From the NCBI GenBank assembly GCA_022616275.1, contig JAKEFB010000048.1:1-44085 (forward strand): a stretch of DNA of 44,085 nucleotides, read 5' to 3'. The notes under the pieces are model-generated. The model was not told the origin of the DNA. It made no database searches and saw nothing but the letters and a program-made list of their open reading frames with translations. Positions 34,036-42,604 of the stretch are shown here, piece by piece. Source of the DNA: Chloroflexota bacterium (GTDB lineage Bacteria; Chloroflexota; Anaerolineae; Promineifilales; Promineifilaceae). A program made the translations under genes and the position numbers. Position 1 is the stretch's first letter. Every line of letters begins with the position of its first letter.

Positions 34036-35102
34036 GTATTTGGGACTGGGTTGAAGAGTATCGCTGGCGGGCCATGTTTGAGGGCAACGACGAACAACTG
34101 GCCATGTCCGAGCTGGCCTCACTGGAAGCGCTGGTGGTTATGGACGCCGACCCCGACCAGATGTTGAGCATGTTGGAACAGGCCCAGGCCATGGCCCGCC
34201 AGCTCAACGAGCCGTGGTGGGAGTTGTTTTGCGAGCATTGGAAGCTCCAGGCCCTCCTCTTCCGCAAGCGGGACTATCGGGCCGCCCTGCCGGCCGCGGT
34301 CAAGGCCACCGTAGAAACCCGCAAGCCGGCGTACGCCCACTTTCCGCAGCGCATCTGCCTGCACGAGGACCTGATCAACGCTTACGTGGGCATTGACCCC
34401 CTGGGCAACGAAGCGGCGATTGAGAATGCCCTCAGCTACATGACCCAGGAGATCAACCCGGAGTTGGAATGCTGGCATTGCCTCCACTCGCTGCGCGTCG
34501 AGTTTCAGATCGGCCGCGGCCGCTGGAACGAAGCCCTGGCCGAGGGCCTGCGTTATCTTGCCACCAGCGATGGCGGGGAGTATTACGAGTGCGACGCTTA
34601 TAACCTGTTGTGCGAGATTGCCCTTGCCCTGGGAGACGACGAGAAGCTGGCCGGCTGGGCCAGAGAAGGAGAAAAAATCGCTCGACGTTCCAGCCGGGAA
34701 CTGATGCTGGCCAACCTGTTGGCCTGGCGGGTGCTGGCCGCCCGGCGCGCCGGCGACGAAAAGGCGGCCCGGAAGTTGTACCAGGCGGCCGTGACCCAGG
34801 CCGAGCGCCTGGCCTCTGTCCCTTCGCGCACCTATTACCAGGCCCTTAGCGCCTACCATGAAACGGCCGGCGAGTTGGAGCAGGCCCTCCAGGTACGCCG
34901 GCAAGAGCTGGAGGCCATTGGCGGCAAAGGCCAACTGATTGCCGAGTACGTGATCCGGCGCGACCAGTGCCGCCTGCTGGCCCAACTGGGCCGGCCGTTC
35001 ACCGCTGAGCTGGCCCAGGCCCGCCAGGCCGCCCAGGCCCTCAAGAACCCGGCCCCCTACCTGGCGGAACTGGATGGGGTCGCCGGCCATCAAGATATCT
35101 GA
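34032..35102 (+). CDS. TPR-like helical repeat protein, partner of the Hsp90-like ATPase
   Basis: 356-aa all-helical protein with no signal peptide. Helix pairs of about 34-40 residues with TPR-like text occur throughout: WELFCEHWKLQALLFRKRDYRAALPAAVKA, YNLLCEIALALGDDEKLAGWAREGEK, AWRVLAARRAGDEKAARKLYQAAV and YYQALSAYHETAGELEQALQVRRQE. It starts within the stop of the Hsp90-like gene and ends sharing TGATG with the next gene, so the three products are probably made in fixed ratio. TPR proteins are the classic Hsp90 co-chaperones in eukaryotes; a similar partnership here is an inference from gene order only. Confidence 0.75.
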   Translation: MSIWDWVEEYRWRAMFEGNDEQLAMSELASLEALVVMDADPDQMLSMLEQAQAMARQLNEPWWELFCEHWKLQALLFRKRDYRAALPAAVKATVETRKPAYAHFPQRICLHEDLINAYVGIDPLGNEAAIENALSYMTQEINPELECWHCLHSLRVEFQIGRGRWNEALAEGLRYLATSDGGEYYECDAYNLLCEIALALGDDEKLAGWAREGEKIARRSSRELMLANLLAWRVLAARRAGDEKAARKLYQAAVTQAERLASVPSRTYYQALSAYHETAGELEQALQVRRQELEAIGGKGQLIAEYVIRRDQCRLLAQLGRPFTAELAQARQAAQALKNPAPYLAELDGVAGHQDI

Positions 35103-35578
35103 TGGCCGGCGACCCTATCCACCCTCAGGTCCATGACCCCAACCCGGAGCCACCGTCGGCCGATCCCGATTTCATCCTGGCCCTGCCAGACGGCCGGGAA
35201 GAGCGGATCAGGCCGGACCGGTTGCGGACCCTGCCCTTTACCGCCGTGCCCAACTGCTTCGTCGTCAGCACCGGCCACGGAACTTCCGGTCCCTTTACCT
35301 TTGGCGGCGTCACCCTGTTGGAGTTTATCTACGCCCTGGCCGGCCGGGAGGCGGCCTGGTCCCAGGTCGAAGTCATCAGCGCCGACGGTTTTGGCACGGG
35401 CATCCTGGCCGGCGAGCTGGCCCACCCCGACCCGGCCGGTCCTATTCTGCTCAGCTACACCCTGGACGGCCGGCCGATGACCCGCCAGGAGGGCCTGGTC
35501 CGCCTCATCGTCCCCAACGAAAAAGACGACGCCCTGCGCCAGGTCAAGTGGGTCGGCCGGATTAACTTGAAACCCTGA
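35102..35578 (+). CDS. Stand-alone molybdopterin-oxidoreductase-fold domain (sulfite-oxidase-like)
   Basis: 158-aa protein resembling the Oxidored_molyb (sulfite oxidase/MsrP) fold. GPFTFGGVTLLEFIYALAG, VEVISADGFGTGILAGEL, LLSYTLDGRPMTRQEGLVRLIVPN and VKWVGRINL follow the family order. Cys52 (PNCFVVS) could be the molybdenum ligand, but the region around it is not typical and the protein is shorter than catalytic members, with no dimerisation domain, Tat signal or heme domain. It may be a non-catalytic binding module or bind cofactor with a partner. It overlaps the TPR-like gene by one base. No molybdopterin synthesis genes are in the window. Confidence 0.7.
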   Translation: MAGDPIHPQVHDPNPEPPSADPDFILALPDGREERIRPDRLRTLPFTAVPNCFVVSTGHGTSGPFTFGGVTLLEFIYALAGREAAWSQVEVISADGFGTGILAGELAHPDPAGPILLSYTLDGRPMTRQEGLVRLIVPNEKDDALRQVKWVGRINLKP

Positions 35579-35657
35579 AAGGGATAAGGACGTATGAGAT
35601 TGGCTGGATTTCTCACCGCCAATCAAGCGTGTTCAAGCTTTTAAGACAGGAGGTTAA

Positions 35658-36749
35658 ATGTCCCAAATCAAGGTCGCGACCTTTAATTGCGAATGGATGG
35701 TATCTATCTTTGGCGGGCTATGGACCCATTGGGTATTCCCCACTATTCCAGATAAATTTCCCGGTAAGAAACTGGGAGACATCAAGCTTGAACCGATTGA
35801 TGATGTCCCTGGCCTTTGCCAGCGTATTGCTGCAGTTATTCGGGAAATTGACGCCGAAATCATCGGTATTCAAGAAGGGCCACCGCGAAAAGATCAAATG
35901 GAGGCTTTTGTCGAGCGGTTCCTTGGAGGTGATTACGTTGTTTTTCACTCTAACGAAAATTGGCAGTCAATCAGCGCGCTGGTCCACAAGTCGGTAGCAC
36001 CACAAGTAATCGCCTGGCAACCTGAACTACCACCTATTAAGAAGCGCTGGTCCTCTATCCCTTACTATCCCTGGGGATTAATTGGTGCAGACGAAAGGAA
36101 GAACCATAAACTTGCTCGCCACCCGCTCCTACTCAGTTTTAAGCCGCAAGCGGACAAGGAACTCCTACTCATGCTCCTCCACACCAAATCGAAGTATTCC
36201 AAGCTCAAGGATCCTGCGCAGTGGGCGAATCGGGATCGTGAGGCCATCCTGGATGCCCTGACCGTTCGCGCCAAATTGTCGGCCGAGGTTTACCGGGTAC
36301 GCGAATTTATCAACAAGCAATTTGATCAATTGGCGCCGGGCGATAAACCGTTATCCCTTGTCGTCATGGGTGACCTCAATGATGGTCCTTATGCCGAACT
36401 AATAGAGCGAGAGTTCTTGATTCACAATATTGTTGACGAATTGGTTGGGACGCTACTAAATTCTGACCGTCACTTCAGGCACGCGATGAGTCCAGAAGCG
36501 CTAAGAACTGCGGCAACAACACGTTTTCCCGACCCGCTTGAGGGTGGCCAGATTGTTGAGGAGTTGATTGACCACATCCTTGTATCACCGGCCATCTGGC
36601 GCGGCAAAGGCGATTTTCGACTGAGAGCTAACTCATGCCGTGTTGAAACAAAAGTGTACGAAAAATACTTCGCCGATACTGGCCCTACGCGTAAACGCCA
36701 TCTCCGCCCAAGCGATCATATGCCTGTTACGGCAAAATTCAGGTATTGA
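35658..36749 (+). CDS. Endonuclease/exonuclease/phosphatase family protein, probably acquired
   Basis: 363-aa metal-dependent phosphoesterase of the DNase I-like fold. The order of motifs fits: KVATFNCEWM (metal Asn), IIGIQEGP (metal Glu), LLLHTKSKYS, VVMGDLNDGPY (catalytic Asp/Asn) and a final RPSDHMPVTAKF (Asp-His pair). There is no signal peptide, so it acts inside the cell, on DNA, RNA, phospholipid or another phosphodiester. The AGGAGGT ribosome binding site before the ATG is the strongest in the window. Base composition is clearly lower in GC (about 43-55% in lines I counted, against about 70% next door), and codon choice differs. It stands alone between a three-gene unit and a convergent gene, consistent with horizontal acquisition. 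Confidence 0.85.
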   Translation: MSQIKVATFNCEWMVSIFGGLWTHWVFPTIPDKFPGKKLGDIKLEPIDDVPGLCQRIAAVIREIDAEIIGIQEGPPRKDQMEAFVERFLGGDYVVFHSNENWQSISALVHKSVAPQVIAWQPELPPIKKRWSSIPYYPWGLIGADERKNHKLARHPLLLSFKPQADKELLLMLLHTKSKYSKLKDPAQWANRDREAILDALTVRAKLSAEVYRVREFINKQFDQLAPGDKPLSLVVMGDLNDGPYAELIEREFLIHNIVDELVGTLLNSDRHFRHAMSPEALRTAATTRFPDPLEGGQIVEELIDHILVSPAIWRGKGDFRLRANSCRVETKVYEKYFADTGPTRKRHLRPSDHMPVTAKFRY

Positions 36750-36778
36750 CTATTACCACACCGCACCCCGGCCGCTCC

Positions 36779-38587
36779 CTAAACCCCAGTCAAACTCTCC
36801 CACTCAGCCACTAACAATCGTCGGCCGGGAATACTTTCCAGGAAGGCGCGCCTTTGTTGGGGGTCGGCTATTTTGTCCGCCTGGTCCACCAGCCATCGGT
36901 GGCCGTTGACCAGCACGGTCGGGGCGCGCAAATCTTGAGCCGCCTGCAAGACCTGGTAACAGTTGAGAAACAGCCGGCCGGGGTCTTCGATGCCTTCTAT
37001 CGTCGCCGGGCTAAACTCCGGCCCGGCCAGTGGCAGCTCCTCCAACGCAGCCTGGGCCTGGGCCAGAGCCTGGGGCAGCGCTCCCCGGGCCAGGGAGGCA
37101 GCGGCCAGGCTGGCCAGATCCTCGGCCGCCGTTCGCGACAATTCCAGCTTCTGGTGCAGTTGTAGGGCCTTGCGATAGGCAGTAGCCGCTTCGTCCAGCT
37201 CACCCAGTTGCAGCAGGAGGTGGCCCATGATCCGCAACGCCTGGCCCTCCAATTCCGGACTGTCCAACTCCTGGGCAATGAGCAGGGCCTGGTGAGCCAG
37301 CGGCCGGCCGGTTACCTCTTCCCCCAGGCAATAGGCCAGCAGGCCCAGGTTGGCCAGGGCAATACTTTCCCCATAGCGGTCGCCAATTTCCCGGGCCAGG
37401 CGCAGCGATTGTTCCAGGTAGCTTCGGGCCGCCGCCAGGTCGCCCTGGTTCAAAGCTATATAGCCCAGGCCGCCAACGGCGCTGCACTCGCCCTCCCGGT
37501 CGTTGATCTGCCGGGCCAATTGCCGGCACTGCTCGAAGTAACGCCGGGATAGATCGTACTCGTGCCGGTATTGGGCGACAATGGCCAGGTTATTCAGGCT
37601 GATGCTCTGGCCATAATGGTCACCCAACCGCTGCTTGAGCCGTAACGCCTCGACGATGGTCCTTTCGGCCGCGGCAAAATCATTTTGCTTCAAAGCGACC
37701 ACCCCCAGGCTGTTCAGGCACCTGGATTCCCCGCGCAGGTCGTTGGTTTGCCGGTAAAGTTGCCAGGCGCTGGCAAAAAAGTCACGGGCCGGCCCGTACT
37801 GGCTGCGGGTTTCGGCCAGTATGCCCAGGCTGCGCAGGCTATCTGCTTCCCTATCGGCCAGACCGTTTTGCCGGGCCAGGCGCAGGGCCTGTTCAAACTG
37901 GTCGCCGGCCGCGTCAAGGTCCGCCTGCCGCCAGAGCGCGTCGCCCCAGGTAAGCCGGCCGGTTATCTCGCTGGCCACCAGCTTCCTGGCGCGGGCCAGG
38001 GTGGCCGCCTGTTGGGCCGTGGCCACGGCCGCCGGGTAGCTGCCGGTCACTTCGTAATAGCGAGCGCGGCGCAGAGCGGCCATGACTCGCCATTCGTCGT
38101 CGTCCGCTCTTTCGGCCAGCGCCGCCAGGGCTTCCAGGTCCTGGAACTGCGCCGGCCGCTGGCCCAACAGGCTGTATAAATTTTCTCGCTCCAGCAACAG
38201 TTTGTAACGAGCGGGCTCTTCCGCTTCCGGCAGCAGTTTCAGGGCTTCCGTATAGGCGCGGGCGGCGTCCTCGTTGGCGTAGCGGGCGGCGGCCTGTTCG
38301 GCGGTTTTAACCAGGTATTCTAACGCTTTGTCGTTGACCCCGGCCTGCTGGTAATGGTAGGCCAGCAGGCTGTACACCCCCTCCAGGTGGTTGGCGTAAA
38401 GCTGTTCCAAGATCTGGCTGACGGCCAGGTGCAGTTGCTTCCGGTCTTCCCGGAGGAGAGATTTGTAGGCCGCCTGTTGGAGCAGAACGTGATGGAAGAC
38501 GTACTCCAGCTCCGGTATGGTCTGGGCCAGGTGGATGAGATCGGCCGATTCGATCTGAGCCAGTTGGGTGGGCAACTTGGACGCCAT
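36779..38587 (-). CDS. TPR protein, N-terminally shortened relative of cyclase-ATPase-TPR regulators
   Basis: 602-aa helical protein with at least ten TPR units, for example the series around CLNSLGVVALKQNDFAAAERTIVEALRLKQRLGDHYGQSISLNNLAIVAQYRHEYDLSRRYFEQC. Its start, LIHLAQTIPELEYVFHHVLLQQAAYKSLLREDRKQLHLAVSQILEQ, matches the junction between the ATPase and TPR parts of large adenylate cyclase/AAA/TPR regulators (FxHxLLQxxAYxSLL). Cyclase and P-loop domains are absent. A GAGGT site before the ATG suggests it is expressed as it stands. It begins 19 bases after the propeller gene ends, so it is probably last in that operon. Likely a scaffold, or a decayed regulator. Confidence 0.8.
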   Translation of the reverse strand: MASKLPTQLAQIESADLIHLAQTIPELEYVFHHVLLQQAAYKSLLREDRKQLHLAVSQILEQLYANHLEGVYSLLAYHYQQAGVNDKALEYLVKTAEQAAARYANEDAARAYTEALKLLPEAEEPARYKLLLERENLYSLLGQRPAQFQDLEALAALAERADDDEWRVMAALRRARYYEVTGSYPAAVATAQQAATLARARKLVASEITGRLTWGDALWRQADLDAAGDQFEQALRLARQNGLADREADSLRSLGILAETRSQYGPARDFFASAWQLYRQTNDLRGESRCLNSLGVVALKQNDFAAAERTIVEALRLKQRLGDHYGQSISLNNLAIVAQYRHEYDLSRRYFEQCRQLARQINDREGECSAVGGLGYIALNQGDLAAARSYLEQSLRLAREIGDRYGESIALANLGLLAYCLGEEVTGRPLAHQALLIAQELDSPELEGQALRIMGHLLLQLGELDEAATAYRKALQLHQKLELSRTAAEDLASLAAASLARGALPQALAQAQAALEELPLAGPEFSPATIEGIEDPGRLFLNCYQVLQAAQDLRAPTVLVNGHRWLVDQADKIADPQQRRAFLESIPGRRLLVAEWESLTGV

Positions 38588-38606
38588 TCTGATTTACCTC
38601 AATCAA

Positions 38607-41210
38607 TCACCCACTGGCAAAGAGCAGCGGAAAGTAGAGCTGGTTGGTTGGTCCCAGCAGGGCGTAACGGCCGCTCCGGCAGACCGGCAGAGTGAGGCGG
38701 TTGTTGGCCAGGTCGTGGCTGTAGGCGGACGGAGGGACGCAGGTGTTGGCTGCGTCCTGCCAGCCGTTGCCGTCCCACCACCACAAGGCTAACAGGCTTT
38801 CGTCTACAATAGTCTCCCAATCGGCGTCGCTGTAGGCGATGGTAATGGTCACCGGCCAGGCGAAGGTGAGGAGCGGTCCACCGGCCTGCCCGGCCGCCAG
38901 GTCAAAGGCGTGCCCGGCAAAAGCCAGCCCGCTGCTGTTCCCCACCAACAGCGGCGTCACCGTCACCGCCGTCGTCTGCGTCACCGTCCCGGCCGGGAAG
39001 ACCAGCGTCGTCGGCAAATTTTGCGTATCGGTGTAAATGAGTGTCGTCGTTGTCGTCGAAAGCACCGTCGTGGCTACGGGGCCGGGCAAAATCGTGAAGT
39101 GGCCGCCGGCCCCGGCCGGCGGCAAGGTGACAGAACGGGTCGGCGGCCAGAAGGCGTAGCCGCTCAAGGCCGGGGTCAGGGTGTAGGCGCCGGGTAAGAA
39201 GCCCGTCACCGTGTAGACGCCGCTGGCGTTGGTCGTCGCCTGCCGGCCCGGGCCGGCCGAGACCGTCACCCCGGCGAAAGGCACGCCGTTGTGGTTGGTC
39301 ACCCGGCCGCTGACGGACAGGTCACCCTTCAACAGGTATAGGCCCCAGCTCTCCTGGGCCAGGTAAGCGTAGCCATCGGCTACGGCCAGGTCCTGGCTGT
39401 TCCCCGGCAAACCGTATACGTCAGCTATCGCCGGGGCGGCCGGGTTGCTGGCATCCACCAGCCCCACCAGGCCAAACATACCAGCCAGATACACGTAAGG
39501 CTCGCTGACTGCCACCTGCAGCGCATAGTCCGGGAAGTTGTAGCCGCCTTCTTCCACCGGAGCGGCCGGAATTGCCACGTTGACCACCCGCAGCCCATCG
39601 CCGTCGGCCAGGTAAGCCCGCTCGCCGGCCAGGGCTACATCCCAGATAGGATTCTCTATTTCATAGGAGCCTACTTCCACCGGGTTAGATGGCATCTGGA
39701 CGTTGATGATCCGCAGCCCGTTCCCGGCCGTGGCCACGTAAGCGATCTGGCCGGCCACGGCCACCGCCCAGGCCGGCTGGGCCGCCGGGTACGCGCCAAT
39801 CTCGACCGGCGCGGCCGGCGTGGTCACGTCCACCAGCCGTAGCCCCTTGTCGAAATCGGCCACATAGGCCACGCTGCCGCTAACGACCACGTCGGCGGCA
39901 AAACCTGGCGTGTCGTAGCTGCCCACCGCTACCGGCGCTGTTGGCGTGGTCACGTCCGCCAGCCACAGCCCGGCGTAGCCAGCGGCCACATAGGCGGTCT
40001 GGCCGGCCACGGCCAGCTCCCTGGCCCCGGCCGGCAGCGCCAGGTGGCCTACTGGATCAGGCAAGGCCGGGTTGGCCACGTCCAGCACGGCCAACCCCTG
40101 GTTATCCCCGGCGAAAGCCAGTGTTCCTGAGATCTCAATCCCACCCCAGGCATAGGCCGGCGCTTCCCACGACCCGGCCGGCAACGGCAGGCTAGGGGTG
40201 GTCACGTCTACCACCTGCAGGCCGGCCGGCCCATCGGCCACGAGGCTATAATTGCCGGCCAGCGCAAGCTGCCCGGCGTCGCCCGGCGTATCTAGAAAAC
40301 CAATCTCGGCCGGCGCCGTCGGCGTGGTCACGTCCACGACGCGCAGCCCGGCGCTGCCATCGGCCAGGTAGGCGGTGTTTCCGGCCACAGCCACGTGCTC
40401 GGCTTCGCCCGGAGATGGATAAATACCCAATAGCGCCGGGTTGGCCGGGCTGGCAACGTCAATAAGCTGCAAGCCGCCCTGGTCGCCGTCGGCCAGGTAA
40501 ATGGTGCTACCGGCCAGGGCCAGCCCGGTGGCGTAACCAGGCGTGTTGTAACTGCCCACCTCTACCGGCAGAACCGGATTGGCCACGTTAATCACCCGCA
40601 GACCGGCCAGGGAAGTGGCCGCATAAACGGTCGTGCCGTCCACAACCACATCCCAAACGTTGGCTGTCAGGAGTAGAAAACCGGCTTCTACGGGCATATC
40701 AGGGTTGCTTACATTGACTACGCGAAGACCCTCGTCGCCGTCGGCAACGTAAGCCATGCTGCCGTTGACCGCCACCCCGGCGGCGTGCCCCGGCGTATTG
40801 TAGTTGCCCAGGAGCGCCGGGGCGGCTGGGTTGGCCACGTTGACCACCTGGAGTCCAGCCGGGCCGATGGCCGCGTAAGCCCGGGCGCCGGCTACGACAA
40901 TGTCTTCGACCCTACCCGGCAACAAAACGTAACCCAGCCGCACCGGCTGGGCCGGGTTGCCGATGTCAACTACGGCCAGTTCCTGGCCCAGGCCGACGTA
41001 AGCGTATCCGCCGCTGACAAAAACAGCCTCCACGGCGCCGCCAATATGCCCGGCCATGGCCAGATTAATCGGGACTCCCTGGCCGGCCGGCGACCCCTGC
41101 CCGGCCGGATGGCCAGCTCCCCCGGCGGCCGGTAAAGCCAGGGCGGCCGCCCCCACAGCCAAACTCCAAAAAGCCAGGAATAACAGCGCCAGGAGCTTCG
41201 GTCGCTTCAT
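38607..41210 (-). CDS. Secreted LVIVD-repeat beta-propeller protein with C-terminal YFPLL tail
   Basis: 867-aa exported surface protein. Signal peptide at residues 1 to about 28 (LLALLFLAFWSLAVGAAALALPA). About 13 repeats of 42 residues follow (roughly 60-630), each with LxVVDVxxPxxPxxxGxxxxPG and a xVAVxGxxAYVAxGxxG strand, typical of LVIVD propellers. Next is a carboxypeptidase-regulatory-like Ig fold (DLSVSGRVTNHNGVPFAGVTV...), then a beta domain with FPAGTVTQTTAVTVTPLL and ALWWWDGNGWQD. It ends with LYFPLLFASG, similar to two other secreted proteins here. The ATG overlaps the HIT gene stop (ATGA). The role is probably surface adhesion or ligand display. Confidence 0.88.
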   Translation of the reverse strand: MKRPKLLALLFLAFWSLAVGAAALALPAAGGAGHPAGQGSPAGQGVPINLAMAGHIGGAVEAVFVSGGYAYVGLGQELAVVDIGNPAQPVRLGYVLLPGRVEDIVVAGARAYAAIGPAGLQVVNVANPAAPALLGNYNTPGHAAGVAVNGSMAYVADGDEGLRVVNVSNPDMPVEAGFLLLTANVWDVVVDGTTVYAATSLAGLRVINVANPVLPVEVGSYNTPGYATGLALAGSTIYLADGDQGGLQLIDVASPANPALLGIYPSPGEAEHVAVAGNTAYLADGSAGLRVVDVTTPTAPAEIGFLDTPGDAGQLALAGNYSLVADGPAGLQVVDVTTPSLPLPAGSWEAPAYAWGGIEISGTLAFAGDNQGLAVLDVANPALPDPVGHLALPAGARELAVAGQTAYVAAGYAGLWLADVTTPTAPVAVGSYDTPGFAADVVVSGSVAYVADFDKGLRLVDVTTPAAPVEIGAYPAAQPAWAVAVAGQIAYVATAGNGLRIINVQMPSNPVEVGSYEIENPIWDVALAGERAYLADGDGLRVVNVAIPAAPVEEGGYNFPDYALQVAVSEPYVYLAGMFGLVGLVDASNPAAPAIADVYGLPGNSQDLAVADGYAYLAQESWGLYLLKGDLSVSGRVTNHNGVPFAGVTVSAGPGRQATTNASGVYTVTGFLPGAYTLTPALSGYAFWPPTRSVTLPPAGAGGHFTILPGPVATTVLSTTTTTLIYTDTQNLPTTLVFPAGTVTQTTAVTVTPLLVGNSSGLAFAGHAFDLAAGQAGGPLLTFAWPVTITIAYSDADWETIVDESLLALWWWDGNGWQDAANTCVPPSAYSHDLANNRLTLPVCRSGRYALLGPTNQLYFPLLFASG

Positions 41211-41737
41211 GACGCCTCCCCCTCCGTTGCCTGGCTCTCGCCGGCCAGTAGAGCCTGCCGGATGCGCGCCGCCAGGCTGGCCATTTCTTCCCGGGGCAGC
41301 TCCAGGTAGCCCTGCTCAGCCTGCAAAGCTACCAACTGCTGCTCGGCAAAAGGCACACCGGGCGGCAGCGGGGCCAGGTGCCAGTGGACGTGCCGGTTCC
41401 CCTGCTGGCTGCCCAGCGACAAGATATACAGGCGCTCCGTCGGCACAACCTGCCGGACGGCCTCGCCCACCCGGTGAATAAGCTGCTGCAAGGCCAGGTA
41501 TTCGGTCGGGGAGAAATCACCTGTCACCTGCTCCCGGTGTTCTCTTGGGGCAACCAGTACGTAACCATACAACGTCGGGTACTTGTTGAGAAAGACAACG
41601 GCCGTTTCGTCTTCGTAAATCATGTGGTGGTTGTCGTAGTAATTCGGATCGCGAGCGATGATCCGGCAGATAAAACACGGGCCGGTCCGAATCCGCTCTT
41701 CATAAGCCGCCACATCCATCATCCGCCGAGACCACAT
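41207..41737 (-). CDS. HIT family nucleotide hydrolase/transferase
   Basis: 176-aa cytoplasmic HIT-fold protein. The histidine triad is NRHVHWHLAPLP (His116, His118, His120), acting on nucleoside phosphoramidates or dinucleotides. CFIC near the N-terminus (Cys21, Cys24) with later histidines may form the zinc site of the Fhit/HINT-like branch. The start at 41737 is chosen because GGAGG stands 7 bases upstream; a reading from 41770 lacks a site and adds 11 residues. The last 4 bases overlap the propeller gene, joining an intracellular enzyme and a secreted protein in one transcript. Confidence 0.9.
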   Translation of the reverse strand: MWSRRMMDVAAYEERIRTGPCFICRIIARDPNYYDNHHMIYEDETAVVFLNKYPTLYGYVLVAPREHREQVTGDFSPTEYLALQQLIHRVGEAVRQVVPTERLYILSLGSQQGNRHVHWHLAPLPPGVPFAEQQLVALQAEQGYLELPREEMASLAARIRQALLAGESQATEGEAS

Positions 41738-41812
41738 GCCGTTTCCTCCAAATCCGTCACAAATAATCAAACTTTGCGCGAACTTTGGCAGGCCAAAGTC
41801 TGCGCCTTTGCG

Positions 41813-42604
41813 TCAAATTCTTCCCTCACCCACAACCCGCTCAATTGTCTTGGGTAGGTCCAGCGGCCGGTCGGCCCCCGGCCGCAGCCAAGCCAGGAAT
41901 TCCACGTTCCCTTCCGCTCCTTCAATGGGCGAGCGAATCAGCCCGGCTGGCGCCAACCCCTGCGCCCCGGCCCAGCCCAGCACGCCAGCCAGCACCTGGC
42001 CGTGTACGGCCGGGTCACGAACAATGCCGCCCTTGCCCACGTACTCGCGGCCGGCCTCGAACTGCGGCTTCACCAGGGCAACTACGTCCGCCTCCTGCGC
42101 CAGCCAGCCCTGGACGGCCGGCAAAATCAATTTGAGCGAGATAAACGACACGTCAATGGCCGCAAAACTCACCGGCTCCGGCAAGGTTTCCAGATAGCGG
42201 GCGTTGGTCCGCTCCATGACTACCACCCGCTCGTCCTGGCGCAGCCTCCACTCCAGTTGGCCGTAGCCCACGTCAATGGCATAAACGCGGGCCGCCCCGC
42301 GCTGCAGCAGCACGTCGGTAAAACCGCCAGTACAGGCCCCCACGTCGGCGCACACCCGGCCGGCCACCTCCAGCGCAAACGCGTCCAGGGCGGCAGCCAG
42401 CTTGAAACCGCCCCGGCTGGCGTAGGGCAACGGCGTCACCAGCTCAATCTCGGCGTCCAGCGGGACGGCCGTGCCCGGCTTAATCACCGGCTCGCCGCCC
42501 ACCAATACCTCGCCGGCCATAATCAACGCCTGGCCTTTGGCCCGCGTTGGGACCAGGCCCCGTTCCACTAATAGTTTGTCCAACCGTTCTTTTTTGGCGC
42601 TCAC
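41813..42604 (-). CDS. tlyA: TlyA family rRNA 2'-O-methyltransferase
   Basis: 263-aa SAM-dependent methyltransferase that modifies ribosomal RNA cytidines; older annotation as hemolysin is misleading. An N-terminal S4 RNA-binding domain ([32 protein letters not shown]) is followed by the FtsJ-like domain with [29 protein letters not shown] (SAM loop), [10 protein letters not shown] and [34 protein letters not shown] is the conserved catalytic-lysine region. The correct start is the GTG at 42604, overlapping the epimerase stop by 4 bases (GTGA); a longer frame to 42835 is out-of-frame epimerase sequence. Confidence 0.95.
   Translation of the reverse strand: MSAKKERLDKLLVERGLVPTRAKGQALIMAGEVLVGGEPVIKPGTAVPLDAEIELVTPLPYASRGGFKLAAALDAFALEVAGRVCADVGACTGGFTDVLLQRGAARVYAIDVGYGQLEWRLRQDERVVVMERTNARYLETLPEPVSFAAIDVSFISLKLILPAVQGWLAQEADVVALVKPQFEAGREYVGKGGIVRDPAVHGQVLAGVLGWAGAQGLAPAGLIRSPIEGAEGNVEFLAWLRPGADRPLDLPKTIERVVGEGRI

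Noticed and set aside
34119-35093. 324-codon minus-strand frame
   Set aside because: Antisense to the TPR-like gene that is coupled to both its neighbours; no recognisable domain.
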